DNA from: Molossus alvarezi
Lineage: Eukaryota > Chordata > Mammalia > Chiroptera > Molossidae
Reading direction: 5' to 3'
DNA: 64,000 nucleotides
Assembly (NCBI GenBank): GCA_037176705.1
Contig: CM073887.1
Coordinates: forward strand, 61,465,001 to 61,529,000
Of the stretch, positions 22,701 through 29,315 are shown piece after piece; positions within the stretch are counted from its first letter, which is position 1, and each line of letters opens with the position of its first letter. The notes beneath the pieces were generated by a model that saw nothing but the letters and a program-made list of their open reading frames with translations, was not told where the DNA came from and did no database searches. The position numbers and the translations under genes were made by a program.

Positions 22701-25700
22701 CCCCATTTCTCAGGCTGTTAAGTTCATTCCACAAATAACTGAGATCATATGATACATGTCTTTCTCTGTTTGGCTTGTTTCGCTTAGAATAATACTTTCC
22801 AGGTCCCTCCATGTCGTCTCAAAGGATAAGAAGAAACTCTCTAGTGAAATTTTCATTTAAGTTATTGTGCTTTTTTTCAGCTGCACAATTTCTTTTTGGT
22901 TTATTTTTTGTTTTCTATCTCCTTATTGATTTTCTATTTTGTTCATACCTTGTTTTTTTGATTTTTTTCTATGCCTTTAGTTTTCTTTCTTTTTTTTTCA
23001 AGAAAATTTTTGTGGTTTTATTGTATCATGAAGCATTGAAACATCTGAATAAATCAGTATCTGGGTGGTGAGGCAGCCCTTTTCTCCTTCACTTCTTTGG
23101 GTTACTAGAGCAACTTGTCAGTAGATTAAAAAAACAAAACAAAAACAACCTTTTGCATTACTTAAGTCCTTCCAAGGCATGCGCTGATACAACACAAACT
23201 TATCCTGTCAGATGTAACTAGCCTAGCATCCAAACATCATGCACAATCCCTAGGTAGCAGCAGCGCACTGTGCCCACTTCTACCATGGCCCTGCTCATTT
23301 GTGTATGATATTTGCAGCATCTAAAGGAGTGTGAATAGTATCGGGAAGAGGAGGGAGAAGGAAATAGCATGAGTGCCTGGCTGGAAGGAGGTCAGCTAAA
23401 GTTGTGCAGGGCAAGCCTGAACTTGTCATTGGTGCAAACCCAAGCATCGTTGATGTTCTTTAATAGGAACCTCTGGTGTAACCCTTGATGGGGTCTTCAT
23501 CAGCCTTAGGCTGGCCCACAACCATGCTGATGATGCAGCTATCTGGTGTGGGCTTATGGTCCTGTCCGTGATGCTGTGCAGGATTTTCTGGAATGGAAGT
23601 CTAGACAACTTCTCCACAACAGCAGCTTGCCCCTGGAATTGCTGTCCTTCCCATGTAAGGCATGACATGTCAATGTAAATTACGCCTAGTTGGGTTCTGT
23701 CATTATGAACTAACTGGTAGTAATGTTGAATGAAGCTGGATCCAATCTGTTCTCATATTGGCTTGTCTCTTATTCTGGAGCATCACCCAGCCTCGTTGAG
23801 ACCTGAGGGGCTGGTACAATGGCGGCAGCCCATGTTTTTAGTTCTTTGAGGATTGTTCACATAGTTGTTTTGAAGTCATTGTCTAGTAAGTCTGCCATTT
23901 GGTCTTTGTTGGGGACAGTTCTTGTTAATTTATTGTTTTTCCTTTGAATGATCCATAGTTTTTTGTTTCTTTGTGTGCCTTGTGAATTTTTATTATTTAT
24001 TTATTTATTTATTTATTTATCCTCACCCGAGGACACCTTTTCCATTTTTTGTTCAGATAGGGTGGGAGGGAGAGAGAGAGAGAAACATTGACGTGAAAGG
24101 GACATATCAAGTGGTTGCCACCCACATAACCCAACCAGGGCTGGGGACAAACTACAACTGAGGCATGTGCCCCCAGCAGGAACCGAGCCCGGGTCTCTCT
24201 GGACCACAGGCCAACACTCTGTCTGCTGAGCCAAACTGGCCAGGGCCCTTGTGAATTTCTTTTAAACTGGATATTTGAATGTAGTAATATGGTAACTCTG
24301 GAAATCCATATTTTTTCTTTCCCCAGCATTTGCTGTGGCTTTTTGTGTGTGATTATTGTGGACTGTCTCTGTGATGGGGATCAGTCTGAGGTGTAAACAT
24401 GTGGTTTTCTCAGGTCTTTTCTCAACCTCTACCTTTCTATGGGCTTGTGTGGTGACTTTCTAAGTTCTCCTGTGTATGTAGTTGCTTTTGAATACCCTAG
24501 TCCTTAAACATCCGGCTCCTAGAAACAAGGAGGGAAAAGAAGAAGAAATGTGCAGTCCTTTAAATCCTATGGAAGTCACTTCAACTTGAGGGGGAGGAGC
24601 TGCAATACAATTGTCCTCTCGATGGGGAGAGGAATTCCTGGTGCTTCCTACTGCCCCATCCTCCCAGAATCCTCCAACTATGTTACAACTCTTTTCTGCA
24701 TACTACTATATAAAGATGGTGCTTCCCCATGTAATCAACAAAAGAAATTATCAGTTCCTTTTCTCTTCTCCACTCTAAGTTTTGGGAGCCTGGCATGTAT
24801 TTGACACTCCCAGTTCATGTTGGCTCACACTCACCACTTTGCAGTGCTTGGTGTCCATTGCATTGATTAGCACAGGGCTAGAATGAACTAGGGAGATCTA
24901 GTGAGAAAAAGTGATAATGACAACAATAATAACTGTAGCTTGTGTTTATGGAGCACTTGCTTGTGGGCTGGGCCCTATTCTAGGTACCTGGGGTGGTCCT
25001 GCTCTCCAGGAGCTGATGGATGTCTCTTGCTCCTCTCCTTTCATGGCCTGTCCTTGGCTGCTGGCCATCCTGGTGTCTTGATTCTCTTCAGTGCCCACCT
25101 GAGCTGTCACCTCTTTCTTGGGCAGATTCCCAGGGAGACACCTGGTGGGCCCCTGTGACCTTTGGTAGGTCAGAGGTTCCTAGCACAGTGGCATGGAGAG
25201 GGTGGCCCCCCAGGGCCCATGGGAATGGCTGGCACCTGAAGGCTGGGGGTCATCTGAGGCTTCATCTGCCAGGGCATTTGGCCTCTTTGAGAGGCCACAG
25301 TCTTGGTCACTCAGGGTTCCACCCCTCCGTACTGTATCAGCAATGTCTTAAAAAGCCAGAGGGTAAACTTTTTAGCCTTGTAGGCCAGACCATCTCTGTC
25401 CCAAACACAGAGCATCTATGTAAGTAACTGAACGGGTATTCCAGTAAAACTGTCTTTACAAAAGCAGATGGTTGCCATATTTAGCCTATGGGTCATAGCT
25501 TGCCCTGCCGCTCCTCTACCCCGTCCTCCTGCCTGTGATACCCCTCATCTTCTCTTTGCCCTCCAGCTCTCCTTTGCGCTTTCTCCCTTTGCTCCTGTCT
25601 CCCTTGCGCTTTCCATAGCTGCAGTAGCTTTCTCTTCCTGAGGCTCCACGCAGGATCCTCACCATCGCAGTTTCCAGTTTGGAGTGACAGATGCCACTTG

Positions 25701-27724
25701 CCCAAAGCTAGGAGTTTTATTTATTCGCATATGCTCTGCAGTCCTTTGGGCCCACACCCTGAGCTGGGCAACATTTATGTTCCTAAGACATCAGCATCTG
25801 GCAGGCTTCCTGTGCACAAGACCTCAAGCGATTATGAGTTCACTCACCCCAAAGTGGCAGCCTTATCCCCTTTGCATACACTCTGGGTTCAGGGCCGTGA
25901 ATGAGGCTCCAAGCACAGCTGCCCCAGCTCCATCCAGGCCTTCCTGTCCTTGATCTCCTTGCAACTCGATCCCTCCCACACCAGCTCTGGCTCTCCATCA
26001 TCCTTGTGGGCAGGGATTTTTGTCTGTCTTGGTCACTACCATGTCCCCAGGATATGGTGCCCAGGAGGAGTTGATAAATATCCCTTGAGTAATTGAACAG
26101 ACGGATGCTGCAATAGCAGCAGAGCCTTCTAGGCATCAGCTGCTTTTAGGGCCCAGGTGCCAAAACGCCCTCTTCTAAGAAGCCCTCCACAGTTGCCCCC
26201 TCCTTCCAACCTGGAGGATGTCTATGTCTGGGGATTGGCAAGTGAGGGTCCAGGCACTGAGGAGGTAGCCAGGGGTCTTTACAGAGTTCATTGAGTAACT
26301 GTCCTTACCAGGGAGGGCTAGTCAACCAATGATAAAACAGTGAGATCAGGCCTCCTACTGAGGAGGGAGTACTCAAAGAGGTACTGATTGAGCTGGGAGC
26401 CCTGTCCCAGGTCCTGAATCTCAGCCCCTTCCTAGTCCCAGAAGCTCACGACTGACCCCATTCTTCTTGCCTACAGGGTCAGCCAGCAGCCAGCCAGGTG
26501 GGTTGGAGGCTTCATCTGGCTCCCCTGTCTACCTTGATCTGGCCTACCTGCCCAGTGGGGGCAGCATCTGCTCGGTAGATGAGGAATTCTTTCGGCGGGT
26601 GCGTGCACTCTGCTATGTCATCAGCGGCCAGGACCAACACAAGGAAGAGGGTATGCGGGCTGTCCTGGATGCACTGCTGGCTGGCAAGCAGCAGTGGGAC
26701 CGTGACCTCCAGGTGAGTGACCACTGCAAGGCCTTAAGCAGTCTTGGCACAGGGTGGGGCCAGCACCTCCCATTGTCTCTGTCTTGAACCCACACGGAGG
26801 TAGGAATGGGGCTCAGAGACTCAACTGCATCCCCAAGGCCACAAGGAGAGAAGAGCAAATGCAGGAGTCCTCTCCAGCTCTCAGGATCCTATTCTGTCAC
26901 ATCCATTTCCTCATTTCTCTGCAGCAATATGGGCAGGGATGCAGGGCAAGGCTGGTTTGACCACCTTTCCTGACCCCTGGTTCTTAACCACCCCGCTACC
27001 ATGAGAATTGGCCAGGAGGAACAGGTGGGGTGTGTGACATTTACACAGTTGAGAAAGAGGACTGGGGTTGTCCCCAAAGAAAGCCTTGAAACAGATCCTT
27101 GAAGGGTGAGCTAGTTTGGGGAGAGGGGAGAGCTTCTAGGTACCTGGCTGCCCACTCAGCCTGTGAGTGTGCGACCCCTGACCTTGCACGCAGCTTACTC
27201 TCCGGGAGAGAGAGTCTAGGTACAGGGCACAACATGGGCAAAAGCCTAGAGGTAAGAGTGAGCCTGTGTGTCCCAGGAACTGGAGAGAAGCCCGGGTGAG
27301 CCAAGAGTCAGAGGCATGGAGAGGGGAGTGGGAGGCACTGAGGGCTTCGCAGAGTCATGGTCTAGTCTCCTGGGTTGTAAGAGGGTCCTTTGGGTTCCAT
27401 GGGGAAAAGGACTTCAGGGACCAGCTGGCCACTGGCTGCAGGATATCCAGGTGAGAGATGAGACAGAACACATGTAGTCAGAGAAGGGGGGCTTTAGATG
27501 CCAAAGGACTGGGCCGTGAGAGCAGAGGGTTCTCCCCTTCACTGCTCGTCCATTTTTCCTGCCTGCAGGTGACCCTGATCCCTACTTTCGACTCAATGGC
27601 CATGCATGAGTGGTATGAGGAGACGCATGCCCAGCACCAGGCGCTGGGTATCACTGTGCTGGGCAGTAACAGCACAGTGTCCATGCAGGACGAGGCCTTC
27701 CCTGCTTGCAAGGTGGAGTTCTAG
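10648..27724 (+). CDS. MAP1S: MAP1S, microtubule-associated protein 1S (complete, 7 coding exons)
   Basis: Join 10648-10768, 11843-11944, 13334-13416, 14232-14372, 14970-17319, 26477-26712, 27569-27724; every junction is GT-AG and keeps frame, giving 1,062 codons plus TAG. The length is close to human MAP1S (about 1,059 aa). Seen: an N-terminal MAP1 heavy-chain region with the conserved stretches [23 protein letters not shown] and [18 protein letters not shown]; a metallo-beta-lactamase-like MAP1 core encoded by exon 5 ([19 protein letters not shown]); a long Pro/Ser-rich, SPxK/SP-rich linker; and the conserved MAP1 light-chain C-terminus ([29 protein letters not shown], ending PACKVEF). Family knowledge: MAP1S is cleaved into heavy and light chains, binds microtubules and actin, and links LC3 and LRPPRC to autophagosome and mitochondrial transport. 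The start ATG lies in a CpG island and matches the family N-terminus (SSLLLVVG). No disabling change is seen. Confidence 0.97.
10817..10857 (+). other. G-quadruplex-capable run in MAP1S intron 1
   Basis: At least six runs of four to six G with short loops lie about 50 nt after the exon 1 donor, within the CpG island. Confidence 0.6.
11843..11944 (+). CDS. MAP1S: MAP1S coding exon 2
   Basis: Follows a CACACTAG acceptor and is followed by GTGAGG. Encodes [20 protein letters not shown] and [13 protein letters not shown], clearly MAP1 family sequence. Phase 1 to phase 1. Confidence 0.96.
13334..13416 (+). CDS. MAP1S: MAP1S coding exon 3
   Basis: The acceptor is CACACAG and the donor GTAGGG. Encodes [20 protein letters not shown] through CDE. 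Ends in phase 0. Confidence 0.95.
14232..14372 (+). CDS. MAP1S: MAP1S coding exon 4
   Basis: Starts after CTCCCTCAG and ends before GTAAGC; 47 codons in phase 0. Encodes [20 protein letters not shown] and the [19 protein letters not shown] stretch. Confidence 0.96.
14787..14842 (+). repeat. GGGA-rich low-complexity tract in MAP1S intron 4
   Basis: A run of AGGG repeats followed by further G runs; purine-rich and G4-capable. Confidence 0.7.
14970..17319 (+). CDS. MAP1S: MAP1S coding exon 5 (large 2,350-nt exon)
   Basis: Follows CCTCTGCAG and ends before GTAAGTACC in phase 1. This one exon carries about three quarters of the protein (residues ~150-932): the rest of the MAP1 heavy-chain core and the whole Pro/Ser/basic linker. 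A single large central exon is the normal MAP1 family gene structure. The frame stays open 74 nt past the donor, so intron retention would give only a short altered tail ending at 17393. Confidence 0.97.
17455..17600 (+). repeat. Old MER-type DNA transposon fragment in MAP1S intron 5
   Basis: The sequence has the pattern GTGCTGTCAATGG, then TAGTAGCCACAGT, then AAAGAAACAAGTGAG, then TATATTTTATGTAA, resembling a common non-autonomous hAT relic. A MIR-like tail (CTCTATAAAATGGGAG) sits just before it. Confidence 0.4.
17602..17862 (-). mobile_element. Bat tRNA-related SINE, type A, diverged
   Basis: Reverse orientation: the head (CCTGACTGGTGCTCTCAGTG) is at the right and the TTAATCCTCAC tail at the left. 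Diverged, hence older. Confidence 0.75.
18295..18995 (-). mobile_element. Old L1 3' region fragment, antisense
   Basis: Classic reverse-complement L1 3'-end phrases: AGATATACAGAACATAAAATT, TTCACTTAGCATAATGTCCT, GAATAATATTCCATTGTATA, ATAAATAATGCTGCTGTGAA. Resumes briefly after the SINE at 19159-19200. Confidence 0.75.
18996..19158 (-). mobile_element. Bat tRNA-related SINE, older type C
   Basis: Ends CTACCTGGCCAGGGCC (reverse of the SINE head). It carries a distinct body with GTTCCACTTATGCATTCATT, shared with the copies at 21244 and 54268. Confidence 0.75.
19201..19478. other. AT-rich intronic DNA, nothing recognised
   Basis: No exon, gene or known repeat could be assigned. Confidence 0.4.
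19479..19730 (-). mobile_element. Bat tRNA-related SINE, type A
   Basis: Complete reverse copy: TTTATCCTCACCTGAGGACA tail at left; CTGAGCCAAATCGGCCAGGG (reverse of the head) at right. Confidence 0.9.
19731..20109. other. AT-rich intronic DNA, unassigned
   Basis: Low-GC sequence with no open frame of note. It could be an old untranslated-region retrocopy or DNA relic, but nothing supports a name. Confidence 0.35.
20110..20980 (-). mobile_element. Old L1 ORF2/3' fragment, antisense
   Basis: Reverse-complement L1 phrases include TGATTTGCATTTCCCTGATG, GAGCATCTTTTCATCTGCTT and TTTGATGCACAAAAGTTTTA. The same element continues at 21404-21598 and 21822-22494 after later SINE insertions. Confidence 0.75.
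20981..21238 (+). mobile_element. Bat tRNA-related SINE, type A, young
   Basis: Full-length forward copy: head GCCCTGGCCGGTTTGGCTCA, B-box-like GGTTCGGTTCCCG, tail GTCCTCGGGTGAGGATAAAA followed by AAAT repeats. Inserted in L1; AAAGTTAATTTTTTA-like sequence flanks both sides as a likely target duplication. Confidence 0.92.
21244..21403 (-). mobile_element. Bat tRNA-related SINE, older type C
   Basis: Ends CTATCTGGCCAGGGCT; body with CATATTCATGCATTCATTGG as in the copy at 18996. Confidence 0.75.
21404..21598 (-). mobile_element. L1 fragment, antisense (continuation)
   Basis: Contains ACACCATTTGTTGAGAAGCC and GGCACCCTTATCAAAAATCA, standard reverse-complement L1 ORF2 sequence. Confidence 0.75.
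21599..21821 (-). mobile_element. Bat tRNA-related SINE, type B
   Basis: Right end GAGCCACACTAGCCAGGCT is the reverse of the head; left end is the TTTTATTTATTTTAGAGAGAG tail region. Confidence 0.88.
21822..22494 (-). mobile_element. L1 ORF2 fragment, antisense (continuation)
   Basis: Reads AATCTTTGCAGAGAACCAAC, CTGCTCCAATCTTTATTTCC and later ATCTCAGTGTGGGCCTCTGA, all reverse-complement L1 phrases. Confidence 0.72.
22495..22866 (-). mobile_element. Younger bat L1 3'-end insertion, antisense
   Basis: The left part matches the 3' end of the HAL1-like copies (GTTACAGATG..., GTCCATTG, CATATAAGTTCTGTGG). Beyond about 22670 it goes on into L1 ORF2-proximal sequence (GAGATCATATGATACATGTC, TTCGCTTAGAATAATACTTT) that the HAL1-like copies lack. 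Confidence 0.65.
22867..22982 (-). mobile_element. Old L1/HAL1-lineage fragment, antisense
   Basis: T-rich reverse L1 sequence, interrupted by the NUTF2 retrocopy and resumed at 23832. Confidence 0.55.
22983..23831 (-). pseudogene. NUTF2P: NUTF2 (nuclear transport factor 2) processed pseudogene
   Basis: Read on the - strand, 23773 to 23392 matches NUTF2 from its first codon to its stop without introns: DKPI, then [51 protein letters not shown], and at the end [10 protein letters not shown] followed by TGA. It is broken in several ways: the initiator ATG is ATA, codon 7 (Trp in NUTF2) is TGA, and the 382-nt length against 384 expected shows at least one frameshift (visible after the HSIT stretch). 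A 3' UTR follows, with AATAAA at about 23013-23021 on the - strand and a T run (A tail) at the left end. Imperfect 12-bp target duplications flank it (ATGCCTTTAGTT at 22971, ATGTTTTTAGTT at 23832). It sits inside antisense L1 in MAP1S intron 5. The functional protein imports RanGDP; this copy cannot make it. Confidence 0.93.
23832..23991 (-). mobile_element. Old L1/HAL1-lineage fragment, antisense (continuation)
   Basis: Resumes the element broken by the NUTF2 retrocopy (TCTTTGAGGATTGTTCACAT, AAGTCTGCCATTTGGTCTTT). Confidence 0.6.
23992..24247 (-). mobile_element. Bat tRNA-related SINE, type A
   Basis: TTTA-repeat tail then ATCCTCACCCGAGGACACC at left; GAGCCAAACTGGCCAGGGCC at right. CTTGTGAATTT occurs on both sides as the likely target duplication. 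Confidence 0.92.
24248..24500 (-). mobile_element. Old L1/HAL1-lineage fragment, antisense (end)
   Basis: Contains AAACTGGATATTTGAATGTA and ATGGTAACTCTGGAAATCCA, recognisable reverse L1/HAL1 sequence. Confidence 0.55.
24501..25334. other. MAP1S intron 5 DNA, mostly unassigned
   Basis: A MIR-like fragment lies near 24910-25020 (TAACTGTAGCTTGTGTTTAT, GGGCCCTATTCTAGGTACCT). No exon or gene is seen. Confidence 0.4.
25335..25505 (+). repeat. MER-type hAT DNA transposon relic
   Basis: Follows the common order AAAGCCAGAGGGTAAACTTT, TAGGCCAGACCATCTCTGTC, ATTCCAGTAAAACTGTCTTT, ATGGGTCATAGCTTGCCCT. The same family appears at 32705 and 51290. Confidence 0.6.
25880..26105 (+). repeat. L2 3'-end fragment
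   Basis: Typical L2 3' wording: GTGGGCAGGGATTTTTGTCT, CACTACCATGTCCCCAGGAT, then GATAAATATCCCTTGAGTAA. Confidence 0.6.
26106..26476. other. End of MAP1S intron 5, nothing further seen
   Basis: Unique-looking sequence leading into the exon 6 acceptor. Confidence 0.5.
26477..26712 (+). CDS. MAP1S: MAP1S coding exon 6
   Basis: The acceptor is GCCTACAG and the donor GTGAGT. Encodes [34 protein letters not shown] and [16 protein letters not shown], the conserved light-chain C-terminal domain. Confidence 0.97.
27569..27724 (+). CDS. MAP1S: MAP1S coding exon 7 (stop)
   Basis: Follows TGCCTGCAG; encodes [20 protein letters not shown] through PACKVEF and stops at TAG 27722-27724. This matches the end of mammalian MAP1S. 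Confidence 0.97.
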   Translation: MTLIPTFDSMAMHEWYEETHAQHQALGITVLGSNSTVSMQDEAFPACKVEF

Positions 27725-27789
27725 TCCTGCCTCACCCCCACCACCCCTCAGCCCAAATCTGCCACCATCCTGAGAGTCACTGCATCAGA

Positions 27790-27795
27790 AATAAA
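27790..27795 (+). terminator. MAP1S: MAP1S polyadenylation signal
   Basis: AATAAA lies 66 nt after the MAP1S stop codon and is followed by a T/G-containing stretch. It is the first canonical signal downstream, so the 3' UTR is predicted to be only about 90 nt. Confidence 0.8.
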
Positions 27796-28013
27796 CCAAG
27801 TGCCCCACTCCACTGTGGCCTCAGTTCCTTCTGCTGATGGGAGACTTGGTGGCCATCACCACCATGTGGGCCCCCAGGACAGGCATAAGAAGAGGGCATG
27901 CCTCTCTAGTAACGGTTGCTGACAATGGCACTTAAATTAACCACAGCCCTCCCTGGTCACTGGTGAGGGTCCCGTTTCTTTTGTTGATGTTTCTTTTGTT
28001 CTTTTGTTGTTGT

Positions 28014-28072
28014 TTTTAATCCTCACCAGAAATATTTTTTTTCCATTGGTTTTTAGAGAAGAGTTGAAGGGA

Positions 28073-28112
<40 letters not shown>

Positions 28113-28269
28113 GATGTGAAAGAGAAACATTGATTGGTTGCCTCCTGCAGGAACCTGACCAGGCCAGGGATTGAACCTGCAACCCAGGTACGTGCCCTGG
28201 ACCAAAATTGAACCCGTGACCCTTTAGTCAACAGGCTGATGCTCTAACCACTAAGCCAAACTGGCCAGT
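28014..28269 (-). mobile_element. Bat tRNA-related SINE, type A
   Basis: TTAATCCTCACCAGAAATAT at left, AAGCCAAACTGGCCAGTGT at right; GTGAGGGTC before and after marks the target duplication. Confidence 0.9.
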
Positions 28270-28458
28270 GTGAGGGTCATGTTTTACAGACAAGGGAGGC
28301 AGCTGCTGGACCCCTGCCATACAGACTGATCAGTGGCTGAGGTGAGATTTGAATCCCAGTCTCTGCTCCATAGCCATAAAACAAAAGTTGCCCTCTGTTC
28401 CTGGAGAAAATTGATGTTTGTGCCAAGAGTCACAGCTGCAGGAAGATCTTTCTTTTTC

Positions 28459-28691
28459 TTTTTTTTTTAATCCTCACCCGAGGATTTTTTTTTCCATTTA
28501 TCTTCAGATAGAGTGGGAGGGAGAGAGAAACATCAATGTGAGAGACAGATATCAATTGGTTACCACCCGCACGACCCCAACCGGGGTCTGGGATGAACTG
28601 CAACAGAGGTACACGCCCTTGGCTGGAATCGAACCTGGGACTCTGGTCCTCGTGCCGACACTCTAACCACTGAGTCAGACCGGCCAGGGCC
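28459..28691 (-). mobile_element. Bat tRNA-related SINE, type A
   Basis: TTTAATCCTCACCCGAGGAT at left, GAGTCAGACCGGCCAGGGCC at right. Confidence 0.9.
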
Positions 28692-28769
28692 AAACAGCAG
28701 TTTCTTAATGAGCCCCTGCCCTTATCGCTGCATGTGCAGAAACTCCTACATTAAATTTTAGATGAGATG

Positions 28770-29099
28770 CCATCTGTAATGGGTTGAATGGTGATTCAAA
28801 CAAACACATCCAAATCCTGGCTCCTGATAGGTGTGAATGTGATGATGTGGAAAACGGATCTTCACAGATGTAATTAAGTAAAGGATCTTGAGATGAGATC
28901 ATTCTAGATTAAGGTGGTTCTAAATCCATTGACAAGTGTCCTGATAAGGGACAGAGGGGTAGACCGAGAGGAGCAAAGATTGGAGTGATGCAGCCATAAG
29001 CTGAGGAATGCCAGAGCCCCCAGAAGCTGGAAGAGGTGAGGAAAGCTCCTCCCCTAGAACCTCCACAGTAACCAACCCTGTTCACACCTGTTGTGTTTT
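28770..29099 (+). repeat. Old LTR (MaLR/ERVL-like), left part
   Basis: AATGGGTTGAATGGTGATTC, CTTCACAGATGTAATTAAGT, GTGTCCTGATAAGGGACAGA and AACCAACCCTGTTCACACCT follow the order of an old mammalian LTR. It continues at 31759 after two later insertions. No viral coding sequence is present; subfamily not assigned. Confidence 0.6.
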
Positions 29100-29302
29100 G
29101 AAAAAATTTTTTTTTCTTTATTGATTTAAGAGAGAGGGAGAGAGATAGAAACATCAATGAGAGAGAACATTGACTGGCTGCCTCCTGCATGCCCCCCACT
29201 GGGGTTGGGCCCACAACCTAGGCATGTGTCCTGACCGGGAATCGAACCAGTGACCTCTTGGTGCATGGGTCAATGCTCAACCACTGAGCCACACTGGCCT
29301 GG
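29100..29302 (-). mobile_element. Bat tRNA-related SINE, type B, in the LTR
   Basis: TTTATTGATTTAAGAGAGAG at left, GAGCCACACTGGCCTGGC at right; CACACCTGTT duplicated on both sides. Confidence 0.9.
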
Positions 29303-29315
29303 CACACCTGTTTTC

